This document shows, in pieces, positions 43,719 through 51,284 of a stretch of DNA of 64,000 nt. The stretch covers positions 372,001 to 436,000 of the forward strand of contig CAYJKQ010000001.1 in assembly GCA_964370815.1 (NCBI GenBank), written 5' to 3'. Each line of letters opens with the position of its first letter. Position 1 is the stretch's first letter. The position numbers and the translations under genes are program-made. The stretch is from UBA12087 sp964370815. Its GTDB lineage: Bacteria > Chloroflexota > Anaerolineae > Anaerolineales > Villigracilaceae. The notes beneath the pieces are model-generated. The model ran no database searches. It saw only the letters and a program-made list of their open reading frames with translations, and had not been told where the DNA came from.

Positions 43719-44984
43719 CTATTTATGTAGATTTGTCGCGGCAATAAAAGAAATTCCATTTCTTGTCAATGCATCAGCGGTTTTATTGCAGGCATCCACC
43801 TTGTCGAAGAAATTTAATTTCAAGTTATCCCAATCTCCAGATGCTATCACTTCAGATTTGTCGCGAAAATAATCTAAAATATCAGATGGATGGGTACGGG
43901 TGGAATCAATTTCTGGGTCGCCACCTTCGTGTTTCGCAGAGATATTGGTTACATGTCCGGCGAGCTCAACCAATTCATCACGTCGATTGTATGGTTGGCG
44001 AACGATATTTTTCCAAGTTTCAGTAATATGGTGTTCAAAACGAATAAGATCTTCAAAGCCGAGAGCTTTTCGGAATTGAGCTGTTATCTCCATTGATGTG
44101 TTATTGATTGAATTTGACCAATTAAAACCAATTAGAGGTGTGCTTCCATCGTCTCTGCTGAATAATTTTGCACCTATTAATGTCCAAAAAGCTGCATAAG
44201 GATTATCATTTCCCATAAAAACCGATATTTTAAATTCAATGTTTATTCCTATCTTTTGAAGCAGGTAACTAACAAGGACTGTACCTGGATTAATATTAAG
44301 TACCTCTTTTAAGCCGTAGTTTGTGTAGTAATAAAGATATTCATCCAACCATTTTAGGGGATATTCATTAGGTTGGCCTACACCACCAAAATAACCGGCA
44401 ATTGTTTCTGGACCTCCTAGATGCACGTTTGAACCATCCGTCCCTTTCGTGTCGAGTGTTTCCACAAAGGATGAGCCCATAATATTCAAAGCAGCGATTA
44501 TTGCAGGTAGATCACCATCATTTTCCGATTCCTTCATTTTCCGAACTGCGATGAATCGCCCTGGAATTAAAGTTCTATCTTTTATAGAACGTTCCGCCAT
44601 CTCACGTATCCAGGGAAAATATTGCAATGCACTTACTTCCAACGTGACTGAAAAATCCTTGTTTAATGTTTGCTTGGAATATTTAGAACCAAGGATCCTT
44701 TTATGATATTCAGCAACCGAGCAATAAGCTCCTGATTTCTGACTTTCTATTAACCAATTAAGGTCAGTGATATAAGATGAATTAATTGCTTCAATTTTCT
44801 TCAATAAATTGGGAATCTTACGCGATTCGTTGGCTTTGGCATTAATTTCTTTCGGTGTACCATATTTGCTGACAACGTCCAAGAAATCACTTATTATGCG
44901 CTCGTTTGGGTCGAGTAAAACAGCGTTTATCTCAGCTAATCGATTGTTTGGAATAGCTAATAGTCTTCTTAAATCCGTGAACAT
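43719..44984 (-). CDS. Conserved-looking 421-residue protein of unknown function
   Basis: The start ATG at 44984 follows AGAGGAG by seven bases, so the upstream extension to 45035 is rejected. The protein appears soluble. It has a helical N-terminal region with charged residues and then an alpha/beta-like region. Striking segments are ETLDTKGTDGSNVHLGGPE, YFGGVGQPNEYPLKWLDEY, IEFKISVFMGNDNPYAAFW, GFNWSNSINNTS, RFEHHITETWKNIV and GHVTNISAKHEGGDPEIDST. The conserved-style Asp, His and Glu clusters suggest a metal-dependent enzyme, possibly a TIM barrel. I cannot assign a family. It is convergent with guaB and isolated, next to a decayed gene-poor stretch. Its codon use looks like the neighbours, so recent transfer is not evident. 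Confidence 0.8.
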   Translation of the reverse strand: MFTDLRRLLAIPNNRLAEINAVLLDPNERIISDFLDVVSKYGTPKEINAKANESRKIPNLLKKIEAINSSYITDLNWLIESQKSGAYCSVAEYHKRILGSKYSKQTLNKDFSVTLEVSALQYFPWIREMAERSIKDRTLIPGRFIAVRKMKESENDGDLPAIIAALNIMGSSFVETLDTKGTDGSNVHLGGPETIAGYFGGVGQPNEYPLKWLDEYLYYYTNYGLKEVLNINPGTVLVSYLLQKIGINIEFKISVFMGNDNPYAAFWTLIGAKLFSRDDGSTPLIGFNWSNSINNTSMEITAQFRKALGFEDLIRFEHHITETWKNIVRQPYNRRDELVELAGHVTNISAKHEGGDPEIDSTRTHPSDILDYFRDKSEVIASGDWDNLKLNFFDKVDACNKTADALTRNGISFIAATNLHK

Positions 44985-45209
44985 AACGTTTCTCCTCTGG
45001 TAAATGATTAGTACTCCTATATTTCGTATAGCCAATTTATTCTAGATCTATTTAACCTTGTATAAATATAAACTATTATCGATTATAAAACAATCCCTAT
45101 GCACATTTGCTCCCCTTATAAATAGTCAGCGGTGGGTGAACTAAAAATAGTTGCTTTTATTCACTGCCTTACTGAACAGCGGAATACTCCAGCTCATTTT
45201 ATAAGAGGG

Positions 45210-45306
45210 GGTTCTAGGATTAGCTTTAAATAAGAACAATGAAGACTTTTAGGAATAAATTTTGCAGGTGAGTTAGGAATGATCAATATTAATCATTTGA
45301 TGAATG
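45210..45306 (+). repeat. Degenerate direct repeat, copy 1
   Basis: From GGTTCTAGGA through AAGACTTTTAGG, AATAAATTTTGCAG and GATCAATATTAATCA this segment matches 45638-45730 with scattered substitutions and a 4 bp length difference. Both copies cover the end of one ORF and the start (MINI) of the next. Confidence 0.75.
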
Positions 45307-45490
45307 ACTTATTGAAAAATGTTGCAGCAAGTGGTGAGGATTTTAGTGACAAGCAGAAATATATAGGTGGTTAATATAATAAAGAAACAAATTTTATTAT
45401 CTTGATGGTAGCATTCAAGTTCAGGATAAAATGGAGGCAATGGTTATAGGAATCGAGATTGATCAAGAGGCAATTGAGAAAATCAGGTAA
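45279..45490 (+). pseudogene. Remnants of small protein genes (two frames)
   Basis: A 31-codon ORF (45279-45374, begins MININHLMNDLLKNVAASG) is followed without a clear start by an open stretch 45383-45490 in another frame reading FYYLDGSIQVQDKMEAMVIG and EIDQEAIEKIR. Both look like real protein sequence interrupted by stop codons or a frameshift. No family was recognised. Confidence 0.45.
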
Positions 45491-45494
45491 ACAT

Positions 45495-45695
45495 ATGAAT
45501 TGTTTACAAAAAACAAAGGAAACAAGGAAAATACGAACGGTAAGAAACCCTGATGACAATGTTGTTTTCGTGGCATTGGGTGGGGGTAATACTATTGTGT
45601 CAGAAGATGATAACAGGCGCAGGTATTATCGTAATGTGGTTCTAGGAATGGCCATAAGTGCCATAAAGACTTTTAGGGATAAATTTTGCAGTTAA
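45495..45695 (+). CDS. Possible 66-residue hypothetical protein or gene remnant
   Basis: The ORF starts at ATG 45495 and reads MNCLQKTKETRKIRTVRNPD, then VVFVALGGGNTIVSEDDNRR and YRNVVLGMAISAIKTFRDKF. The last 19 codons coincide with repeat copy 2. A Shine-Dalgarno is not evident. The C-terminal part looks like a genuine protein end, so this may be the surviving tail of a longer gene. No function is proposed. Confidence 0.4.
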   Translation: MNCLQKTKETRKIRTVRNPDDNVVFVALGGGNTIVSEDDNRRRYYRNVVLGMAISAIKTFRDKFCS

Positions 45696-45730
45696 GGGGG
45701 AATGATTAATATTATTCAATTAGATGAATG
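45638..45730 (+). repeat. Degenerate direct repeat, copy 2
   Basis: Counterpart of 45210-45306, 428 bp downstream. It contains the end of the 66-codon ORF, a GGGGGAATG initiation region, and the start of a 19-codon ORF (45702-45761) beginning MINIIQLDEW. Confidence 0.75.
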
Positions 45731-46010
45731 GGTTTGTGTTAAATCTGGTTCGGGGGATTAGATACGCTTGAAAGTAAACCTCCTATTATGGTATGGATGA
45801 TAAATACGAGTATGCTGAAAGTCACACCTGAAGTGTTATAAAGCCAAAATGATAAAGTAATATTCAGCTAAGATCAAGTAATCGACCCAATTTAGTTTTT
45901 ATCAGGGAGGTACCAGAATATTTTTTAAAAGAAAATTTGTTAATTAATAAAACCAGGATTGAAGGAAATGTTCGAATAGACTAAAAAATATCGGAGGAGG
46001 GGGTTGGAAT

Positions 46011-46061
46011 ATGACAATTAAAGTAATTTTTGAAATTATAACAAATACATTTTTCTCCTAA
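46011..46061 (+). CDS. 16-codon ORF with strong Shine-Dalgarno
   Basis: ATG 46011 is preceded by CGGAGGAGGGGG, the strongest ribosome site in this stretch, but the frame stops after 16 codons (MTIKVIFEIITNTFFS). It may be the start of a destroyed third copy of the small genes, or a leader peptide. The recombinase promoter lies downstream of it, so it is not a leader of that gene from that promoter. Confidence 0.3.
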   Translation: MTIKVIFEIITNTFFS

Positions 46062-46115
46062 CAATATTCTATTAAACTAATCCATTTATATAATTAAAAA
46101 ACCAAAGTGGGGAGC

Positions 46116-46143
46116 TTGACTTTTCTAGCATAATTGATATAAT
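46116..46143 (+). promoter_or_regulatory. Promoter of tyrosine recombinase, TTGACT-N16-TATAAT
   Basis: TTGACT (46116-46121) and TATAAT (46138-46143) are 16 bp apart, and TGA before the -10 adds an extended element. The predicted start near 46150 leaves a leader of about 60 nt. Confidence 0.75.
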
Positions 46144-46210
46144 CTTCATGCTTTCGATAAGTATAATTATCATTAACATAATATATGGTTTATAACGGGA
46201 AGATTGAAAG

Positions 46211-47182
46211 ATGACAATACAACAATATTCTGAAAAATATATCGACAATATTAGATTGTCTCGATCTGAAAATACGGCTCGCGCATATAACAATGCCATA
46301 AGTCTCTTTTTCTTGGTTTTAAACGAAAGATGGATTGATCCAGAAACAGAGTTAGCGACTAATTTATCTGAAGATGCAATTGCATGGTTTGCCACTTATT
46401 TAAAGAATTATTCCCCAGCAACAGAACGACTTTATCTACAAGCAGTAAAAGGGTTTTATGAATACTTGGCTGCAGAAAAAGTCAATGCAATCAATTTACC
46501 TCGATTAAAATTATTGTTACGACAAAGAGCTCGTCGTATAGGACAGCGCTTACCTCAGTTTCCACGGGAGGAGATCGATAAAATCCTCACCCACATGGAA
46601 ACACGCTCACAAGCTACCTATAGTATTCCTGCAAATAAACTACGCGCATTAAGAGATCGCGCCTTTATTATTACTCTGGCTGATACAGGATTAAGGGTAA
46701 GCGAAGCTTGCCAATTAAGGCGTGGAGACATCGACTGGAACGAGGGACGAGCGATAATTATCGGAAAAGGAGATAAACAAGCAATAATCCGTTTTTCATC
46801 CAGATCAATGAAAGCAATTAAGGAATATTTAAATCTGCGCATAAAAATCGATGGTTCTACTGGGTTGCCTTTATCTTCGCTCCCCCTATTCTCACGTCAT
46901 GATAAAGGTGCTGGGAAAAAAACAAAACCGATTACCACTACGACAGGACGTAATTTGGTCGCAGAAAATGTCCGTCTCGCGCTAGGAGAGGATGCTGAAA
47001 AATCAATCACCCCTCACTCTTTCAGGCACTATTTTGTAACAACTGTATTGAGAGCTTCTGGGAATTTAAAACTAGCCCAGGAACTAGCCAGGCACACAAA
47101 CATATCAGTCACTCAGAGATATGCTCATCTATCTGACAACGAATTGGATCAAGGATACGCAGAGATTTTCGATATTGAGTAA
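46211..47182 (+). CDS. Tyrosine recombinase/integrase, XerC/D-like
   Basis: 323 residues. The N-terminal SAM-like core-binding domain (about 1-95) is followed by a catalytic domain with all residues: R162 (DTGLRVSEACQL), K186 (IIGKGDK), H269-x-x-R272 (TPHSFRHYF), H295 (ARHTNISV) and nucleophile Y304 (TQRYAHL). Length and motifs fit Xer-type dimer-resolution recombinases or small integrases. It has a strong own promoter and sits beside a decayed repeat region, so a mobile-element origin is possible. No attachment site or partner genes are visible, so a resident Xer is equally likely. Confidence 0.9.
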   Translation: MTIQQYSEKYIDNIRLSRSENTARAYNNAISLFFLVLNERWIDPETELATNLSEDAIAWFATYLKNYSPATERLYLQAVKGFYEYLAAEKVNAINLPRLKLLLRQRARRIGQRLPQFPREEIDKILTHMETRSQATYSIPANKLRALRDRAFIITLADTGLRVSEACQLRRGDIDWNEGRAIIIGKGDKQAIIRFSSRSMKAIKEYLNLRIKIDGSTGLPLSSLPLFSRHDKGAGKKTKPITTTTGRNLVAENVRLALGEDAEKSITPHSFRHYFVTTVLRASGNLKLAQELARHTNISVTQRYAHLSDNELDQGYAEIFDIE

Positions 47183-47249
47183 ACGGTCTAAAATAATCGG
47201 CAATTACCGAAATTAATTAAATCAATGCATACAATTTGAAAAATTCTAC

Positions 47250-47255
47250 TATACT
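47250..47255 (+). promoter_or_regulatory. -10 element seven bases before the creatininase-family start codon
   Basis: TATACT at 47250-47255 ends six bases before the ATG at 47262, where transcription would begin at or next to the start codon. No Shine-Dalgarno precedes the ATG. This is the arrangement expected for a leaderless mRNA. Confidence 0.5.
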
Positions 47256-47261
47256 TGATAT

Positions 47262-48416
47262 ATGAAAAATATTATTCGATACGGTGAATTAACTTGGCCT
47301 GAGATATTTGAACTTCCACGAGATATACCATTGATTCTTCCTCTCGGTGAAGGATATGATTTGACCCTTTTATCTTCTGCGCTTAGCCATCCAGAAGATA
47401 CAGTATTCCTACCCCCCTTCCCCTTCGGTTGGGTTGGTAGTGGTTTGGAAGTTTCTGAATCAATTTTAACGCGATATGTTTCAAATCTTGTTGAAAGTCT
47501 GCGTGATGATGGTTTTACGCGTGTTTATGCACTGGCTCCCCAAGGTACTAACTTGAATTTAGGCTCAAGCCAAATCAATCTTCCTCACTTGAGCCAATGG
47601 ATACCAATAGAGCTATTATCGTCAGATTCTAATTTGGATAAAGTTGTATTGATCCCAATAGGACACACAGAGCAACACTCATATCATTTACCTATGTCCA
47701 CGGATACTTTAATAATAGATAAAATAGCAAGAGGTTCTGTAAAGTCAGCACAAGATATATGCGTAAACCTCCCTGTAATGCCGTACGGTGTTAGTACCCA
47801 TCGCTCATCATTTTTTGGAACCCTTAATGCTGGTGGAAGAGCATTTGAAGATTTTTGGTTGGATGCGGTGAGAAATCTTGTGCTTCGAGGTTTTAATCGA
47901 TTGTATTTTTTAAATGGACATGGAGGCAACAGTTCATTTTTGGTGAATATCATCAAATATGCAGGTGAAAGATACCGCAGGATATTTAGCGCTACATCCT
48001 ACCTATATCTAAGTGGTCCTTCTGGAATTGCATCTCTCGAAAAACATCGCAAATCCAAACTTGGAGGCATGGGACATGCCGGAGAATTAGAAACGTCAAT
48101 ATTATTAGCAATCTACCCGGACTTGGTAAAAATGGACAAAGTGCGCGATGATACCGATTTTATAGCCACTCCATCCTATTACATGGATTGGGTGGAAGGA
48201 GGTGCTTTAATCGCGAATCCACCATGGGATGACGATTCTATCTTTGGTGCTTATGGCTGTGGTAGTCTTGGATCTGCAGAAAATGGTGCCATTTGGTTAG
48301 AGGAAGCAATTATGGAAAAGGTCTCTCACGTAATAGAAATTCAAGAACAATATACCCGTCGAGAACTAAGGCGAAAGTCTGGTTTTGGACTTTGGGGAAA
48401 CCACCCCACAAATTGA
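47262..48416 (+). CDS. Creatininase-family amidohydrolase with a degenerate N-terminal half-domain
   Basis: 384 residues. The C-terminal ~260 residues are a creatininase-fold enzyme: VLIPIGHTEQHSYHLPMSTD (metal His, Glu, Asp), MPYGVSTHRSSFFGTLN, LYFLNGHGGNSSFL and GGMGHAGELETSILLA, with the ligand set of this zinc family. Residues 1 to about 120 look like a second, shortened copy of the first half of the same fold (GELTWPEIFEL, IPLILPLGEGYDL, then LVESLRDDGFTRVYALAP), with its metal residues lost. Family members cleave creatinine, FAPy intermediates of riboflavin/F420 synthesis, or process mycofactocin. The substrate is not determined here. Confidence 0.85.
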   Translation: MKNIIRYGELTWPEIFELPRDIPLILPLGEGYDLTLLSSALSHPEDTVFLPPFPFGWVGSGLEVSESILTRYVSNLVESLRDDGFTRVYALAPQGTNLNLGSSQINLPHLSQWIPIELLSSDSNLDKVVLIPIGHTEQHSYHLPMSTDTLIIDKIARGSVKSAQDICVNLPVMPYGVSTHRSSFFGTLNAGGRAFEDFWLDAVRNLVLRGFNRLYFLNGHGGNSSFLVNIIKYAGERYRRIFSATSYLYLSGPSGIASLEKHRKSKLGGMGHAGELETSILLAIYPDLVKMDKVRDDTDFIATPSYYMDWVEGGALIANPPWDDDSIFGAYGCGSLGSAENGAIWLEEAIMEKVSHVIEIQEQYTRRELRRKSGFGLWGNHPTN

Positions 48417-48437
48417 TTTCTTCTAAATATCTAATCC

Positions 48438-48863
48438 TTATTTTTTACACATGTTATGACTTATCTTCATCCAACATCCTTTCCAGGGAGTACCTATTCG
48501 ATTTTTGTCAGCTATCTTAGTTTTTGACAGCTTTTGGCCAATTGTCACCGTTAATCCAGCAATAGTTTTCCAATCTTCCTCCTCGAGTGCAGTTCTTAAA
48601 CTGGCAGCAATTTTTCCTGTCCAATCCCACTCCATTCGAAACCGATCAGCTTTAACCCAATAGCCGCGTTTTTCCCAAGCTACAACAGATATTTCTATCG
48701 ATTTGGCAATGGTTTCAAGCGAGAAAATTATGAAAGAAACCAGATCATGTGCTTCAACTTCAGTCTCATTTTGCCTTACAAGCTCTCTAATAGCTGCCAC
48801 AATTGCTTTTATTAATTGGTTTCGTTTATTTCCCACATTTTCAACATTTATTTTTCGCGTCAT
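48438..48863 (-). CDS. Small hypothetical protein
   Basis: 141 residues from ATG 48863, chosen because CGGAGTG lies six bases upstream. The longer frame to 48935 has no such signal. The protein is mostly helical: NKRNQLIKAIVAAIRELVRQ, VSFIIFSLETIAKSIEISV, WEKRGYWVKADRFRMEWDW, and a basic C-terminal tail. I recognise no domain. It looks like a small soluble lineage-specific protein. It is convergent with the creatininase-family gene (21 bp apart) and divergent from tRNA-Leu. Confidence 0.7.
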   Translation of the reverse strand: MTRKINVENVGNKRNQLIKAIVAAIRELVRQNETEVEAHDLVSFIIFSLETIAKSIEISVVAWEKRGYWVKADRFRMEWDWTGKIAASLRTALEEEDWKTIAGLTVTIGQKLSKTKIADKNRIGTPWKGCWMKISHNMCKK

Positions 48864-48962
48864 ATTTTTCACTCCGAATTGCGGATTCACAATTTCAAGT
48901 TCAACATGAAAGAAATTATAACTGAATGATATCAATGTTTGGTTAACACAGTCCCCCTTTCA

Positions 48963-48991
48963 TTGACTACCAATATTCTCTCGCTTATAAT
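48963..48991 (+). promoter_or_regulatory. tRNA-Leu promoter, TTGACT-N17-TATAAT
   Basis: TTGACT (48963-48968) and TATAAT (48986-48991) at the ideal 17 bp spacing. The start site would fall near 48998, six bases before the mature tRNA 5' end. Confidence 0.8.
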
Positions 48992-49003
48992 CTCTTCGCA
49001 CTT

Positions 49004-49085
49004 GGGGAAGTGTCGGAATTGGCAGACGAGCATGACTTAGGATCATGTGCCGCAAGGTGTGCGGGTTCAAGTCCCGCCTTCCCCA
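49004..49085 (+). tRNA. tRNA-Leu (UAG anticodon)
   Basis: 82 nt. The acceptor stem GGGGAAG pairs with CTTCCCC, discriminator A. The D-arm is followed by an anticodon stem CATGA/TCATG with loop CTTAGGA (anticodon TAG, reading CUA/CUN leucine codons). A long class II variable arm and a T-arm GCGGG-TTCAAGT-CCCGC complete it. CCA is not encoded. No terminator is visible before tig, which starts 33 bp later. Confidence 0.95.
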
Positions 49086-49118
49086 TATTTATCAATCCAT
49101 ACCAATAAGGATAATATC

Positions 49119-50564
49119 TTGAAAATTGAAACTGAAACCAGAAATGATCATCAAATTACCGTAAATGTTGAATTGGAAAACAAACTTATGGAAGTTGCAC
49201 GGAGACGGGCAGCGCATAAGATTGCACAGCGTTTGAAAATTCCTGGTTTCCGACCAGGAAAAGCTCCTTATGACGTAGTATTAAGAAATGCAGGTGAGCC
49301 TGCTATTACTGAAGAAGCAGTTGAGCTTTTGGTAGACGAGGTTTATCCAAAAATTTTTGACGAGATAGGAATTAAAGCCGCTGCTCCTGGATCACTTGAA
49401 GAGGTCATCAGTGTTGATCCTCCAAAGTTCAGATTTCTTATTCCTCTCTCCCCCTCCGTTGATCTAGGCGATTACAGATCCATTAGGTTGGATTATGATT
49501 GGACGCCACCAACCGAAGACAAAATGTTCGAGGCAATTGAAGAACTCCGACGGATGTATAGCACAACTGAAACTGTAGATCGTGCCATTGAGATTGGTGA
49601 TTTTGTCATGACTGATGTAAAAGGCATGAAAACCAAATCCGGTGAATCTGATGAACCTTTGGTTGAAAAACTGGGAAATCCAGTTTTTATTCGCCCGGAA
49701 GAGAAATCTGATGAATGGCCATTTAGTGGATTTTCACTAAAATTAATCGGGATGAAAAAGGATGAAATTCAGACTTTTATCCATAAGTTCCCAAAAGACT
49801 TTAGTGATGATAAACTGAGTGGAAAATCTGTAAAATTTGAAGTGAAAGTAAATACAATTCGGGGCATGATATTACCTGATCTAAATGATGATTTTGCGAA
49901 AAAAGTTGGTAATTTTGACTCTTTAGCATTGTTGCAGGAGACTATCCAATCAAATTTAACAAATCAATCAAAAGCTGATTATGAAGATGAGTATTTTGAA
50001 AAATTGATCGAGATTATTAAGAAACAAGCTACTATTAAATATCCTCCACAGGTGTTAGCGCTTGAAAGCGAACATGTACTTGATGATTTAAAACGCAGGC
50101 TTTCAGAGCAAAACATAGAACTTGATGTTTATTTAAAAATGAGAGAGCTGGATCACGAAAAATTTACTGAAGATGAAGTAACACCTGCAGCAATTCGCAG
50201 GCTCGAACGCTCACTAATTATCGATCAATTGGGTATCGATGAAAAAATTGAGGTGAGTGAAGAAAAATTAAATTCATCATTTCAACAAACATGGTTTGAA
50301 ATTCAACGAGATGAACAATTCCAAAAAATTAACAAAAAGAATAAACCATCACAAAAGCTTATTGAATCTATAGCGATGGAATCTGCAAATCGCGCGTTGG
50401 TTCAACAAACACTTGATCGCCTAAAATTAATTGCCATTGGAGAAGCACCTGAGAATTCTGAGTTAGCTACCGACTCAAAAACTACTGTAAAACGAAAACC
50501 AAAAAAAAAGCAAATGGTTGCTATCAATGGGGATGTCGACTTGGCACAACACACTGAAATATAG
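49119..50564 (+). CDS. tig: Trigger factor chaperone/prolyl isomerase
   Basis: Ribosome-associated chaperone. 481 residues from TTG 49119, which has AAGGA seven bases upstream. The frame is open further back, but that extension runs through the tRNA-Leu gene and is rejected. The N-terminal ribosome-docking signature is IPGFRPGKAP (about residues 45-54). A middle PPIase (FKBP-like) domain contains IGDFVMTDVKG and SGFSLKLIGMKKDE. The helical C-terminal chaperone domain follows, ending in a basic tail (VKRKPKKKQ). The long C-terminal tail slightly exceeds the E. coli length. clpP follows, a classic pairing. Confidence 0.93.
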   Translation: MKIETETRNDHQITVNVELENKLMEVARRRAAHKIAQRLKIPGFRPGKAPYDVVLRNAGEPAITEEAVELLVDEVYPKIFDEIGIKAAAPGSLEEVISVDPPKFRFLIPLSPSVDLGDYRSIRLDYDWTPPTEDKMFEAIEELRRMYSTTETVDRAIEIGDFVMTDVKGMKTKSGESDEPLVEKLGNPVFIRPEEKSDEWPFSGFSLKLIGMKKDEIQTFIHKFPKDFSDDKLSGKSVKFEVKVNTIRGMILPDLNDDFAKKVGNFDSLALLQETIQSNLTNQSKADYEDEYFEKLIEIIKKQATIKYPPQVLALESEHVLDDLKRRLSEQNIELDVYLKMRELDHEKFTEDEVTPAAIRRLERSLIIDQLGIDEKIEVSEEKLNSSFQQTWFEIQRDEQFQKINKKNKPSQKLIESIAMESANRALVQQTLDRLKLIAIGEAPENSELATDSKTTVKRKPKKKQMVAINGDVDLAQHTEI

Positions 50565-50592
50565 AGATAATGTTTTTATTGGAGAAAAAGAA

Positions 50593-51210
50593 ATGAATAT
50601 ACCAAATATCCACAATGTTATACCCATGGTCATAGAATCATCAGGACGAGGAGAACGTGCTTACGATATATACTCACTTCTCTTGAAGGAACGAATCATT
50701 TTTCTAGGTACTCCCATAGAAGACCAAGTAGCAAATGTGATCGTTGCCCAACTCTTGTTCCTCACTCACGAAGACCCTGAACGTGAAATTCAGATGTATA
50801 TCAACTCACCAGGTGGGGTCATTTATGCTGGTTTGGCAATTTATGATACGATGCAAATGATTCCTAATCCGATCAGTACGGTCGCTGTAGGTGTTACCGC
50901 ATCTTTTGGTACTGTCCTTTTGACTGCCGGCACGAAAGGGCGGCGTTTTGCATTGCCGAATGCAACAATTCATTTACATCAGCCCTTAGGGGGAACACAG
51001 GGACAAGCAACTGACATTGAAATTCAGGCTAAACAAATCCTTCGACTGAAAGCATTATTGAATGGGATAATGGCGAAACATACAGGACAACCGATAGAGA
51101 CTATAGCTAAAGACTCTGACCGAGATTTTTACCTTGATGCTACCCAAGCGGTTGCTTATGGTTTAGTTGATCAAATTCTTGTGGCACCCGAAAAACAAGA
51201 AGCAAAATAA
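50593..51210 (+). CDS. clpP: ATP-dependent Clp protease proteolytic subunit
   Basis: 205 residues from ATG 50593, with GGAG eight bases before. An upstream in-frame start at 50518 overlaps the end of tig and is rejected. The catalytic triad is Ser in GVTASFGTVLL, His in TIHLHQPLGG and Asp in DRDFYLDATQAVAYGLVD. The handle and N-terminal IFLGTPIEDQVANVIVAQL segments are standard. The GVTASFG element varies from the more usual GMAASMG, but the Ser is in place. It is cotranscribed with tig. Confidence 0.95.
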   Translation: MNIPNIHNVIPMVIESSGRGERAYDIYSLLLKERIIFLGTPIEDQVANVIVAQLLFLTHEDPEREIQMYINSPGGVIYAGLAIYDTMQMIPNPISTVAVGVTASFGTVLLTAGTKGRRFALPNATIHLHQPLGGTQGQATDIEIQAKQILRLKALLNGIMAKHTGQPIETIAKDSDRDFYLDATQAVAYGLVDQILVAPEKQEAK

Positions 51211-51231
51211 TCCATACCAAATAAATGGATC

Positions 51232-51274
51232 AATAGGTGGTTGGGAGGTCTTAATACAATTCCAACCACCTATT
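51232..51274 (+). terminator. Terminator-like hairpin after clpP
   Basis: A perfect 13 bp stem AATAGGTGGTTGG (51232-51244) with CCAACCACCTATT (51262-51274) lies 21 bp after the clpP stop. The downstream sequence has only TT before A-rich DNA, and the next gene begins 10 bp later, so termination may be partial. Confidence 0.6.
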
Positions 51275-51284
51275 TAAAAATAAA

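Larger units (their letters stand above)
44985..46210. other. Gene-poor decayed region upstream of the tyrosine recombinase
   Basis: About 1.2 kb without an intact gene of usual size. It contains a degenerate direct repeat (45210-45306 and 45638-45730), short reading frames in different phases that look like protein remnants (45279-45374, 45383-45490, 45495-45695, 45702-45761), a 16-codon ORF with a very strong Shine-Dalgarno (46011-46061) and a recombinase promoter (46116-46143). This looks like the residue of a small duplicated gene module, possibly mobile, now decaying. Confidence 0.6.

Noticed and set aside
44985..45035. N-terminal extension of the unknown 421-residue protein
   Set aside because: AGAGGAG sits directly before ATG 44984, inside the putative extension.
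44985..46210. CRISPR array or transposon in the repeat-containing region
   Set aside because: Only two long degenerate repeats at one interval, no regular spacers, no terminal inverted repeats and no intact transposase.
49047..49118. N-terminal extension of the trigger factor frame upstream to 49047
   Set aside because: It translates through the tRNA-Leu gene. TTG 49119 has a Shine-Dalgarno at the right distance and gives the normal N-terminus.
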